Assembly (NCBI RefSeq): GCF_001277235.1
Contig: NZ_CP012266.1
Span: forward strand, 3,906,001 to 3,970,000
From: Cronobacter dublinensis subsp. dublinensis LMG 23823
Lineage (GTDB): Bacteria; Pseudomonadota; Gammaproteobacteria; Enterobacterales; Enterobacteriaceae
DNA: 64,000 nt
Direction of reading: 5' to 3'
The translations under genes and the position numbers were made by a program. Under the pieces are notes generated by a model. That model was not told the origin of the DNA. It ran no database searches and saw only the letters and a list, made by a program, of their open reading frames with translations. Below are positions 34,977 to 43,431 of the stretch, one piece after another; position 1 is the first letter of the stretch, and every line of letters begins with the position of its first letter.

Positions 34977-35573
34977 ATGACGTTAAATACCGACTTTGAT
35001 TCACCGGTGCACGATGCGCAACAGTGCTTTCGTCGCCTGCTAAAGGCCATGAGCGAGCCTGGCGTGATTGTATCGCTGCAACTGCTTCGTCACGGCTGGC
35101 AGCCGCTCGGCGTGGCGACCACCAGCGTGCTGCTCACAATGACCGACAGCGATACGCCCGTCTGGCTGTCCCCTGGCCTGACAAATGACATTGTGCGCTC
35201 TAATCTGCGCTTTCATACCGGCACGCGGATCGCCGAAACGCCGGACGACGCGGTGTTCGCCGTGGCTGATGACAATCTTAGCCCGCTGCTGCCCGACCGA
35301 CTGGCCCACGGCAGCGCCATCGCGCCGGAGCACAGCGCCACCCTGATTTTGCAGGTCAACAGCCTGAGCGGCGGGCGAATGCTGCGCCTCACGGGCGCGG
35401 GCATTGCGGAAGAGCGCATGATCGCGCCGCAGCTGCCGGAGTGCATTATTGAACAGCTCGCCGATCGCTTTCATGCCGGGTCGCTCGGCATCGATCTGCT
35501 GCTGACCTGCGGCGATCGTCTGCTGGCCATCCCGCGCGCGACCCACGTGGAAATCGCCGACAGCGGCCGCTAG
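34977..35573 (+). CDS. phnH: Orphan C-P lyase subunit PhnH
   Basis: 198-residue homolog of PhnH, a PLP-transferase-fold subunit of the PhnGHIJ complex that makes ribose 1-phosphonate triphosphate from alkylphosphonates. Conserved stretches are FRRLLKAMSEPGVIVSL, LQVNSLSGGRMLRLTGAGI and EERMIAPQLPECI. The start at 34977 has GGAG six bases before it; 8 more upstream codons are open. No other phn gene is present, so the usual complex cannot form from this locus. The frame is intact over its whole length. It ends in a 4-nt convergent overlap with yjdP. Confidence 0.9.
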   Translation: MTLNTDFDSPVHDAQQCFRRLLKAMSEPGVIVSLQLLRHGWQPLGVATTSVLLTMTDSDTPVWLSPGLTNDIVRSNLRFHTGTRIAETPDDAVFAVADDNLSPLLPDRLAHGSAIAPEHSATLILQVNSLSGGRMLRLTGAGIAEERMIAPQLPECIIEQLADRFHAGSLGIDLLLTCGDRLLAIPRATHVEIADSGR

Positions 35574-35911
35574 CGATACGCGTCGTCATCCAGCCGCTGT
35601 TCTTCTTCCTCAAGACGGCGGCGTTCATCATCCAGCCGACGCTGGCGCTCATCGAGCTGCCGGTGACGCTCCTCCAGACGCCTGCGCCGCTCGTCATAGC
35701 CTGAACGGCGTTGGTCATAGCGCGTGCGATCCTCGTCGTCATAGTCGCGGTTATCCTGCGTGTCGCGGCCATCCGGGCGATAAGCCTCGTTAATCGCCTG
35801 CGTCACGGCATTCACCGTATCATCAAAAACCGAATCGAGACCGTCCGCCAGCGCGTGCGTGCTGGAGAGCGAAAGTGCGGCAAAAAGCCAGGCGTGAAGA
35901 GGTGATTTCAT
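35570..35911 (-). CDS. yjdP: Periplasmic charged-repeat protein YjdP
   Basis: 113-residue predicted secreted protein. A signal peptide (MKSPLHAWLFAALSLSSTHALA) leads to a short helical part (DDTVNAVTQAINEAYRPD) and then a long Arg/Glu/Asp/Gln coiled coil with repeats of the type RRRLEERHRQLDERQRRLDD. It resembles E. coli YjdP, which lies beside phnP. Its function is unknown. Its presence marks the far border of the missing phn cluster. Confidence 0.85.
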   Translation of the reverse strand: MKSPLHAWLFAALSLSSTHALADGLDSVFDDTVNAVTQAINEAYRPDGRDTQDNRDYDDEDRTRYDQRRSGYDERRRRLEERHRQLDERQRRLDDERRRLEEEEQRLDDDAYR

Positions 35912-35985
35912 AATGCCAGTCCTGTGTTTGACTGGTCTTAAGGTAAAGAGGACGAAGAGAGGCAGACAGCGGAGGATTCTCAAAT

Positions 35986-36008
35986 CGGGCGGCGTTGACC
36001 GCCGCCCG
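35986..36008 (-). terminator. Hairpin after the Hsp90-TPR operon
   Basis: CGGGCGGC / GCCGCCCG around a 7-nt loop, just after the TPR gene stop. There is no T run, so its role as a terminator is uncertain. Confidence 0.45.
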
Positions 36009-36017
36009 TGATATCGA

Positions 36018-38333
36018 CTACAGCTGGTAACGCTCCATCACCTGGCGGTGACGGGTTTCATCAAGGCCGCCCGACATGGCGACATCCAGCCAGTGGATCG
36101 GGTGTTTCCACCCCTGCGTCAGTTCGCGCAGCATCGCGTCCACTTCCAGCGGCGACACCGACTGCGGCATCGCCAGCATAAAGTAGATGCCCGGCAGCGT
36201 TTCACCGCTTTCGCTGTCGGTAACCTGATAATCCGATTCGCAATGCACCCAGACTGCGCCGCCGCGCTGGCGAACGCCATTCACAAACGCGTTGAACGTC
36301 TCTTCGCCCGGATCGACGCCGTCAATAAACCAGCTCGGCGCGTAGTCGCCTGACGCAAGGGTTTTCACCACGTTATGCAGCGGGATAAAGTTCGCGCGCT
36401 CCTGCTCATCTTCCGGCGGGGTGTTGAGCAGGTTGGCGTCAAACACCACCGACTCGTTCATATGCTGCGGCGCTTTTCGCCATGACGGCTGGAAGACGCG
36501 CGCCGTCACCGGACCGGTACGCTGGGCGAAATAGAAATGCTCATCGTGGTTCTCGAAGAAGCGCAGGCGCACGGTGCCCCACTCCTCTTCGACCGGGCCT
36601 TCATCGGTGCTGAACTGCATACCAAGACGCGCACCGGCTTCGCGCACGGTCGTCCAGTCTTCGCTGGCGCTCGCCGCAGTCAGCAGATCCCACAGGATGT
36701 TGCTGGCGTCTTCTTCGCGCGCGTCCATCATCGCCACGGCATCTTTAAAATACGCGGTCGCGCGATCATGCGCTTTCTGGCGAATTGCCGCCTGGCCTGC
36801 GAGCATCAGCGGCGCGATTTTGTGCTGGCCCTGCGGCGTGGCGCGCAGCGCCTGGCTTAAGGTTTCAAGGCTTTCCCAGTCTTCCTGCGCCTGCGCGACC
36901 TGCGCTTTAAACCACAGCGCCACATGCGGCAGCGCGTCGTTGTAGGTGTCAGCCAGCGCCACAATCTCATCGTAGCGGCGTGCGTTGATGAGCGCGGAGA
37001 GCAGATGGAACAGCGGCGACGCCTCCTCCTGCGGATGACGCTTCTGCCAGTCGAGCAGGAGATCCGTCGCTTCGCCATTCGCCTGGCAGGCTTCGAGCGC
37101 CGCGGCCGCGAGCATCAACAGGTTTTCGTCGTCCGGACGCTGGGCGGAGGCCAGCATCAGCCACTGGGCTTCCTGCTCCGGATCGCGCGTGACGCCTTCC
37201 TGCTCGCCGCGCTCTTCAAGCCACGCCATCAGTGATTCGGCAGGCACCGGCAGTTCAACCTGGGTTTCCATCGCTGCGATCTGCTGCTCAAACGCGTTCA
37301 GAGCGTCATCTTCGTCATGCGGGTTACGCAGTCTGGCCGCACACGCTTTCGCCTGAGAAAGCGCACGACGCGCAATCCAGGTGGTGCCGCGCGCCAGCGC
37401 CATCGCGATATGGGTTTTCGCGACGATGATGGCTTCGCGCCAGGCCTGGGCTTCAAGGCGCTGTTCCAGAATCAGCTGCAGCGCGCTGCCGGTCTGCCAG
37501 TTGTTGTATGCCGGGTTGAGGCGCGCCAGTTGCTCCACCACGCGCACCCAGCGCATACGGTTATAGGCGGTGAGGCGATCCCAAGGCAGCAGCCATTCGC
37601 GGGCATCTTCTTCGCGGCCCATCAGCGCCAGGACTTCCGCCTTCATCATCATCATGACCTGGCGGGTCTGCTCGCTACTGTTTTCCATCTCGTCTTCGTG
37701 CAACTTATCGATGATCGCCAGCGCTTCGTCATAACGGCCCAGCAGCATCAGCGCCTGCGCTTCGTTCTCTTTCAGGCCGTTGACATCTTCTTCGCCTGCC
37801 GCGCGACGTTTTTCCATCTGCTGATGAATAAAGGCCAGCGCCTGCTCAACTTCGCCTTTGTCGATCATCGCGAAGAATTGCTCTTCCGAAAGACAAAGGA
37901 AGCAGCTGCGCAGCGGAGTAATTTTCGACAGCGTTTCCTGACAGACGGCGATACGCTCATCCGCCCAGCCCGGACCATCGACATTGCTGTAACAGGCGCT
38001 GAGATCCTGGGTAACGCAAATGGATTGCGGGCACTCCGCGGCATCGGCCTGGTGGGCGCGTTCAAACAGCGCGACGACGTCGCCGAGCGCTTTTTCGCCT
38101 TCACCGAGGTTGCCGATGCGGTGGCGCATCTCCCAGTGGCCGACCATGACTTCAATCCACGGATTGCCTGAGGTTTTTTTCAGCGCGCGCGCTTCCGGCA
38201 ACAGCGCTTCGGTTTTACCGGTCTGTACTTCAACAACGGAATCGATAAGTTTATCGACATGCTGCGTTATCCAGGGTTTACCGGCTTCTTCCAGGTCTCG
38301 CTGATATTGCTCATACCATGCCCAGATATCCAT
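36018..38333 (-). CDS. Large TPR-repeat protein paired with Hsp90-like ATPase
   Basis: 771-residue soluble protein, predicted almost wholly alpha-helical. TPR/SEL-like repeats are visible, for example KENEAQALMLLGRYDEALAI (about residues 200-235) and further degenerate helical pairs to about residue 560. The last 150 or so residues form a different mixed domain with AVWVHCESDYQVTDS and GIYFMLAMPQSVSPLEVDAM. Cysteine residues cluster in CFLCLSEEQFF (about 155). It has no signal peptide or TM segment. The start ATG at 38333 shares one base with the stop of the upstream Hsp90-like gene (TAATG), so translation is coupled. I do not know a described function. Confidence 0.8.
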   Translation of the reverse strand: MDIWAWYEQYQRDLEEAGKPWITQHVDKLIDSVVEVQTGKTEALLPEARALKKTSGNPWIEVMVGHWEMRHRIGNLGEGEKALGDVVALFERAHQADAAECPQSICVTQDLSACYSNVDGPGWADERIAVCQETLSKITPLRSCFLCLSEEQFFAMIDKGEVEQALAFIHQQMEKRRAAGEEDVNGLKENEAQALMLLGRYDEALAIIDKLHEDEMENSSEQTRQVMMMMKAEVLALMGREEDAREWLLPWDRLTAYNRMRWVRVVEQLARLNPAYNNWQTGSALQLILEQRLEAQAWREAIIVAKTHIAMALARGTTWIARRALSQAKACAARLRNPHDEDDALNAFEQQIAAMETQVELPVPAESLMAWLEERGEQEGVTRDPEQEAQWLMLASAQRPDDENLLMLAAAALEACQANGEATDLLLDWQKRHPQEEASPLFHLLSALINARRYDEIVALADTYNDALPHVALWFKAQVAQAQEDWESLETLSQALRATPQGQHKIAPLMLAGQAAIRQKAHDRATAYFKDAVAMMDAREEDASNILWDLLTAASASEDWTTVREAGARLGMQFSTDEGPVEEEWGTVRLRFFENHDEHFYFAQRTGPVTARVFQPSWRKAPQHMNESVVFDANLLNTPPEDEQERANFIPLHNVVKTLASGDYAPSWFIDGVDPGEETFNAFVNGVRQRGGAVWVHCESDYQVTDSESGETLPGIYFMLAMPQSVSPLEVDAMLRELTQGWKHPIHWLDVAMSGGLDETRHRQVMERYQL

Positions 38334-40189
38334 TAGTTGCTTCCTTTTGTTGTCGGTGTAATAAGTTGCGCGGTGATGCAACTGAAAGTCTCCAGCGCCT
38401 GACGGAAGTCATACTCACGAGAATCTCCCGTCGCCAGAGCAAGAATAATTTTGAGGCTCTTTAACAGCTGCGTGGTGCCGGGCGCGATGGGTTGCCCGGC
38501 GCGCCAGGCCTGTGACAAGGCTTTTACCGCAGGATTGTTAAAATTGATGTAGAGCCGCACCGGCGCCTGCTGTTCGATTTTGCTGGCAAACTGGCGCGCC
38601 AGCATCAGCGCAGCGGTGCTCATGCGGCGGTCGGCGTCATCCTGTTCCAGCCGGGCTTTCAGCTCGGCGTCGCGGTTGACGACCATCACCAGCGGCAGCG
38701 TCGCGGGTTCAAAAGAGGACATCACGCACTCTTCATCGTCGCGCAGCTGCTCGCTCCACCAGGCGGCTTCGTCTTCGCTGACGTCATGCAGCGCGAACAG
38801 CTGCTCGTTGCCCGCCGAGGTGCCGACCTCCACCAGGCGCGCGCCGTAAAGCGTGGCCCAGCGGCGCAGGAACGGCACCACGGCGTAACGATAACCCAGC
38901 GCGACCGGACGCCCCGAGAGACGGAACAGCATCTCCTCAAAGCCGCCTTCTTCGCTGAGCATCACGTTCAGGGTGTTGTTCTGGCGCAGCGCCTTGACCG
39001 GCAGATCGCCCTGCGAGGTCGGAATCAACAGCTCATCTTTCAGCAGATCGAACAAACGATCGTCGCAGATGGCCGCGCCGAGGAGCGCTTCGTTATGACG
39101 CACCAGTACACGACGCCAGACGGCGGGCTGCTGTTTCGCGAGATCCGCAAGGCCGTTAATCAGCGCCTCGGTGAGCGCCGCCTGGGTGGCGTACCAGGTG
39201 ACGTCGCGCTGTAAATCCTCGCGGCTGGCGGTTGGCGTCAGGCGGTTAGACTCGATAACCCCGCCGACGAAACCGGCCCAGGGCGGCAGCAGCTCGCGCG
39301 CCTGATCGTCAAGCAGCATGCCGCGCAGAAAGAGCGACAGATTGCGGTTATCGCTGGTGCCATACGTCGCGCCATCCTGCAGCCACAGCATGCCGACCGC
39401 GTCGCTGTCAGCCGAAGGCTCGACCAGCAGCGTACACAGCGGGGTAAAGGCGCGCTCAAAGCGGCTGGCGAATTCGATATTCTGCTTCTGACGCAGCGCC
39501 GGGTGCAGCGCCACGCCATCCTGCGATGCCACGCGCCACGGCGGCGTCAGGTGGTTGACGGCGGTCTGCTCGTCGCCGACAAACAGCGGCTCTTTCATTA
39601 ATATGCAGTAGCGGCCCAGCACGTCGCCGAGCAGTTTGTTATTCGCCAGGTATAAGAACTCGTCTTTCAGATGCAGCGTGACGGTGGCGCCAGGCTCGCG
39701 CGGCGTCGCGGGCGTGACGCTGTAGGTTTCGCCACTGGCGGAGGCGTAAAGCCAACCTTCCTCGGGCGTTTTCCAGGAGGTGGTGTGTACCGTGACCCGC
39801 TCCGCCAGCACAAAGGCGGAAAGGAAACCGAGACCAAACATCCCGATAAGCCCGGTGTCGTCATCCTGCTGGCGTAAATGGCGGGTGTAACCCACGCCGA
39901 CGGTCGCCAGGAAATCGTGGATCTCCTGTTCCGTCAGGCCTGAGCCGGTATCATGTATGACGATGGTACGGTTTTGCGTATCGCCCGTGACGCGGATCTC
40001 CGCAAGCCGGTCCGCAGCGCCCTCTTCCAGTCGTCGTCTGACAATCGCGTCGTGCGCGTTTTGCACCAGCTCGCGAATGGCGACCATTGGCGTGGAGTAA
40101 AGGTGTTTGCTGAGCACCTGCATTAACCCCGGCAAGTTCACCGGCGTCTCGTGTTGTCCTGTTAATGGCGCGGTAATGAGGTTATCCAC
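38333..40189 (-). CDS. Divergent Hsp90-family (HtpG-like) ATPase
   Basis: 618-residue protein from GTG at 40189. The N-terminal GHKL ATP site is complete: RELVQNAHDAI (Glu40, Asn44, Asp47), HDTGSGLTEQEI (Asp80, Gly82, Gly84) and GLIGMFGLGFLSAF (Gly116-Gly121). The middle domain keeps the Hsp90 catalytic-arginine motif as ESNRLTPTASREDLQ (Arg323; HtpG has SREILQ there), after LFLRGMLLDDQARELLPPW. The C-terminal third is much diverged, with no MEEVD-like tail. HtpG itself is not expected at this locus. It lies upstream of, and coupled to, a TPR-protein gene. In-frame codons exist upstream to 40381, but GAGAG before the GTG favours this start. Confidence 0.82.
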   Translation of the reverse strand: MDNLITAPLTGQHETPVNLPGLMQVLSKHLYSTPMVAIRELVQNAHDAIVRRRLEEGAADRLAEIRVTGDTQNRTIVIHDTGSGLTEQEIHDFLATVGVGYTRHLRQQDDDTGLIGMFGLGFLSAFVLAERVTVHTTSWKTPEEGWLYASASGETYSVTPATPREPGATVTLHLKDEFLYLANNKLLGDVLGRYCILMKEPLFVGDEQTAVNHLTPPWRVASQDGVALHPALRQKQNIEFASRFERAFTPLCTLLVEPSADSDAVGMLWLQDGATYGTSDNRNLSLFLRGMLLDDQARELLPPWAGFVGGVIESNRLTPTASREDLQRDVTWYATQAALTEALINGLADLAKQQPAVWRRVLVRHNEALLGAAICDDRLFDLLKDELLIPTSQGDLPVKALRQNNTLNVMLSEEGGFEEMLFRLSGRPVALGYRYAVVPFLRRWATLYGARLVEVGTSAGNEQLFALHDVSEDEAAWWSEQLRDDEECVMSSFEPATLPLVMVVNRDAELKARLEQDDADRRMSTAALMLARQFASKIEQQAPVRLYINFNNPAVKALSQAWRAGQPIAPGTTQLLKSLKIILALATGDSREYDFRQALETFSCITAQLITPTTKGSN

Positions 40190-40592
40190 TGTGACTCTCT
40201 GTATTTTCCGGCTGTGGTTGTCGGTAGGCCTGGCCGGGCTGCGCGCAAGCGCGTCTTCGCCTTTTCGGCAGGCATAAGAGGGAGATGATAAGGGTGTACG
40301 GACGCGGGGTATACTATCATTCCCGATAGTTTTCAGGCCCACTGGCTTGCCGTCACGCTGACTCTCTTCATAAGCATACACAATGCGGAGATTTCAGCGC
40401 GCCTGCCCGGAAATAAAATACCGTAAATAACCGCCTTTACTGGATCGTGTAATAACACCCTGTTACACGAGCTGTTATTTAAAAGTATTTTAAAATGCGA
40501 GCGTTATTCCAGAAACCCTGCAAATGGTGCATCAGGAGTTACATGATGCTTTTATATAAAAATCCAGGTGAAGGAGTATTATAAGCGCGGGT

Positions 40593-40739
40593 GCTTAAGG
40601 CTTTCTGTCTTAAGCAAACGTGAGGGACAGAAAGAAGAAAGCCCCGGACAATATTTCTATTAACCCGAGGCTATCCCTCAACTCCCAACAAGTTGAGATT
40701 AGCCGCTTACTCATCGAATGACAAGGAGTAAAAGGCATG
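40593..40739 (+). repeat. hok leader repeat, copy 1
   Basis: About 147 bp repeated at 41140-41285 with one indel and high identity. It holds the nested inverted repeats GCTTAAG/CTTAAGC, CTTTCTGTC/GACAGAAAG and GAGGGA/TCCCTC. Such a structured leader is typical of hok/sok-type mRNA, in which an antisense Sok RNA and a mok frame control hok. An antisense RNA on the minus strand is likely but its promoter is not clear. Confidence 0.7.
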
Positions 40740-40888
40740 ATGCCACTGCGTTATTTACTGGCCTGTTTATTAGTGGTCTGCGTAACTATTTTGATTTTTG
40801 CTTTAATGAATCGGGGTTGTTATGCGAATTTACCCTCAGAAGCGGCAACCAGGAGGTGGCAGCTATGCTTTCCTGTAAGGACAAGTAA
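40737..40888 (+). pseudogene. Frameshifted hok-type toxin, copy 1
   Basis: Begins MMPLRYLLACLLVVCVTILIF, a Hok/Gef transmembrane segment, but after NRG the frame shifts. Skipping one missing base after CGGGGT restores LLCEFTLRSGNQEVAAMLSC followed by KDK and a stop at 40886-40888, the normal Hok tail. A single-base deletion near 40820 therefore inactivates the C-terminal half. The unshifted frame runs on past the normal end into unrelated sequence. Confidence 0.8.
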
Positions 40889-41139
40889 GGCTCTCCCGGG
40901 CGGGGTTTCCTCGCCCGGCAAGCCGGGCGTTGAGGACTTAACGCACCCATTTTTTCTGCTCGCATAATGGGGTCTGCTCGTAGGTTTATGAGATTTTATT
41001 GCGCTAAAAACGGCACGTATATTCATATTACTCTACAGCCCTTTAATATCCATCACCAAAATAAATGCAGCAAACCCGCATTAAATTACATTTGAATTTT
41101 TATTTAAATCAGGCGTGATGATCATTATGATGGGCGTCG

Positions 41140-41285
41140 GCTTAAGACTTTCTGTCTTAAGCCGACGCGAGGGACAGAAAGAAGAAAGCCCCGGGCAATA
41201 TTCCTATTAACCCGAGGCTATCCCTCAACTCCGACAAGTTGAAATTAGCCGCTTACTCGCCGAAAGGCAAGGAGTAAAAGGCATG
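41140..41285 (+). repeat. hok leader repeat, copy 2
   Basis: Second copy of the structured leader, 546 bp downstream of copy 1 and leading into the intact hok gene. The same GAGGGACAGAAAGAAGAAAG and AACCCGAGGCTATCCCTCAA stretches are present. Confidence 0.7.
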
Positions 41286-41435
41286 AAGCCACTCAAATAT
41301 CTGTTCGCATGTTTCGTTGTATTTTGCGTCACGATATTAATTTTCGCTTTAATTAACCACGGCACGTTATGTGAGTTAACGATAAAGCACGGAAATAAGG
41401 AGGTGGCGGCACGGCTTGCCTGCTCTGACCGGTAA
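41283..41435 (+). CDS. Hok/Gef-family type I toxin, intact copy
   Basis: 50-residue single-pass membrane peptide of the Hok/Gef family, which depolarises the inner membrane when its mRNA escapes antisense RNA control. It has the N-terminal helix YLFACFVVFCVTILIFALI, the conserved TLCEL, and the periplasmic tail GNKEVAARLACSDR with the family cysteine. The start at 41283 is behind AAGGAGT. A GC hairpin GGGCGGAG-TTCG-CTCCGCCC follows at about 41443, as expected for the fold-back 3' end of hok mRNA. Confidence 0.88.
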   Translation: MKPLKYLFACFVVFCVTILIFALINHGTLCELTIKHGNKEVAARLACSDR

Positions 41436-41631
41436 TGCTTTCCGGGCGGAGTTCGCTCCGCCCGACTTGCTGGCGTTGAGTGCTTAACGCACCCGTTTTT
41501 ACGGTTATCGGCCTGTCGCCACTGGCGGTGCGCCGCCTTGTTTACACCGCCTTGTTTTACGCCGACATCATTGGTGGGCTGGCAAAGTCGTAAACGTCTC
41601 GTACGCGGTATTCAGCACGCCGCCGGGCAAT

Positions 41632-41657
41632 AAAAAAACCCCGCCGGAGCGGGGTTT
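41632..41657 (-). terminator. Terminator of gltP
   Basis: On the minus strand AAACCCCGC-TCCG-GCGGGGTTT is followed by TTTT. The same hairpin sequence recurs at 61704-61725. Confidence 0.9.
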
Positions 41658-41693
41658 GCAGAACAGTACGCGCAAAGCCTTAAGTGCGGCGCG

Positions 41694-43007
41694 TTAATCG
41701 TTGGCGGTACTGTCGAACCGGCCAAGCACCTCGCGCTCATAAGCCTGCGCTTTTTTGCGGTCGAATTTATGCTCCCACTTGGCGATAACCAGCACCGCCA
41801 GCGCGTTGCCCACCACGTTCAGCGCGGTGCGCGCCATGTCGAGGATACGGTCAACGCCCGCGATAAAGGCCAGGCCTTCCAGCGGAATACCGACGCTGCC
41901 AAGCGTCGCCAGCAACACCACAAAAGAGACGCCCGGTACGCCGGCGATCCCTTTTGAGGTCACCATCAGCGTCAGCACCAGGATAATTTCCTGGCCCAGC
42001 GACAGCTCAATTCCGTAAAGCTGCGCGATGAAAATCGCCGCGATGCTCTGATAAAGCGTTGAGCCGTCGAGGTTAAACGAGTAGCCGGTCGGCACCACGA
42101 AGCTCGTAATAGACGCAGGCGCGCCGTAGGCTTCCATTTTTTCGATAATACGCGGCAGCACGCTTTCGGAGCTCGCCGTGGAGTACGCCAGGATCAGCTC
42201 ATCTTTCAGGATGCGGATCAGCGTCCATACGCGTAGCCCACACATCCGCGCGACCGCGCCCAGCACCACCAGCGCGAAGAACAGAATCGCCACGTAGACC
42301 AGGATAACCAGCTTGGCGAGCGGCCACAGCGATGCGAAACCAAAGTTCGCCACCGTCACCGAGATCAGCGCAAACACCCCCACCGGTGCATAACGCATCA
42401 CCATATGGGTGACTTTAAACATGGTTTCGGAAACAGAGCGGAACACGGTCACCAGCGGCTCACGGTGCGTGGCCGGGAGCGAAGACAGCCCTAAGCCGAA
42501 CAGTACCGAGAAGAAGATGATCGGCAGCATCTCGCCCTTCGCCATCGAGGCGAAAATGTTGGTCGGCACCAGCGACAGGATCGTACCCATCAGGCCGTGA
42601 GCGTGGCTCTGCACCTCTTCGGTCGTATGCTGATATTTTGAAATATCCACGGCCGCCAGCTGCGACATATCGATGCCGCTGCCCGGCTGAAACACGTTCG
42701 CAAGCGTAATACCAATGACGATCGCGACGGTCGTGATCACTTCAAAATAGAGGATGGTTTTCGCGCCGATACGTCCAAGCTGTTTCGCATCACCGACACC
42801 GGCAATGCCCACCACCAGCGTGGAGATAACAATCGGCACCACAATCATTTTGATCAAATGAATAAAAATGTCGCCGGCGGGCGAAAGAAGATTAGTGACC
42901 AGCCATTCGCGGCTATCCGCCTGATAATGAAGAAAACTGCCCAGAAGAATACCCAGCACCAGAGCCAGCAGGATCTGCCAGGCCAGGCTGATTTTACTGT
43001 TTTTCAT
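41694..43007 (-). CDS. gltP: Glutamate/aspartate:proton symporter GltP
   Basis: 437-residue DAACS-family carrier. Eight TM helices and the two re-entrant hairpins are represented by the serine-rich AYSTASSESVLPRIIEKM and VPTGYSFNLDGSTLY motifs. The start at 43007 (MKNSKISLAWQILL) matches E. coli; the 45-codon upstream extension does not look like protein. It is divergent from acs. In E. coli nrfABCDEFG lies between the two, and it is absent here. Confidence 0.95.
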   Translation of the reverse strand: MKNSKISLAWQILLALVLGILLGSFLHYQADSREWLVTNLLSPAGDIFIHLIKMIVVPIVISTLVVGIAGVGDAKQLGRIGAKTILYFEVITTVAIVIGITLANVFQPGSGIDMSQLAAVDISKYQHTTEEVQSHAHGLMGTILSLVPTNIFASMAKGEMLPIIFFSVLFGLGLSSLPATHREPLVTVFRSVSETMFKVTHMVMRYAPVGVFALISVTVANFGFASLWPLAKLVILVYVAILFFALVVLGAVARMCGLRVWTLIRILKDELILAYSTASSESVLPRIIEKMEAYGAPASITSFVVPTGYSFNLDGSTLYQSIAAIFIAQLYGIELSLGQEIILVLTLMVTSKGIAGVPGVSFVVLLATLGSVGIPLEGLAFIAGVDRILDMARTALNVVGNALAVLVIAKWEHKFDRKKAQAYEREVLGRFDSTAND

Positions 43008-43431
43008 AACGACTTTACTTCCTAAATTACAGCGCCATTCCCACGCGTGCTCCAGTGAGAACGACGCAAGCTGAAAGGGGTATGACAAACGTTGGGTGAT
43101 ATTGTGGGGTTTTTTAACGCTTTTAATCAGTACCACTTGCACGGCATCCTGCGCAACCCTTTAAGAACAGGCATATTCACTGAAAATTGCCTTAATAACC
43201 CTAATTTATCGCGGTAATCAACTATAAGTTGATGTTATAAAAAGGATTACAAAATCGATCCAGAAAATAATACTTAACAGCAATTATTTTCCCTGAAAGA
43301 TTCGTTTGATGAATTTTCATGCAGTTTCGGTAATGCGTGATCTGCCGCCCAAAAAGTAAACAAAGCTATTCGCAAGCCTGTTCTTAACTTTTGCGTGACA
43401 TATCATTAACATCTAAAAGGAGAAAAAAGCC

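Noticed and set aside
40382..41700. CRISPR array suspected from repeated sequence
   Set aside because: There are only two long copies, each leading into a hok-type gene; no short regular repeats or spacers.
43008..43431. CRP sites upstream of acs
   Set aside because: Candidates such as GCGTGATCTGCCGCCC match only one half-site, so I could not assign a position.
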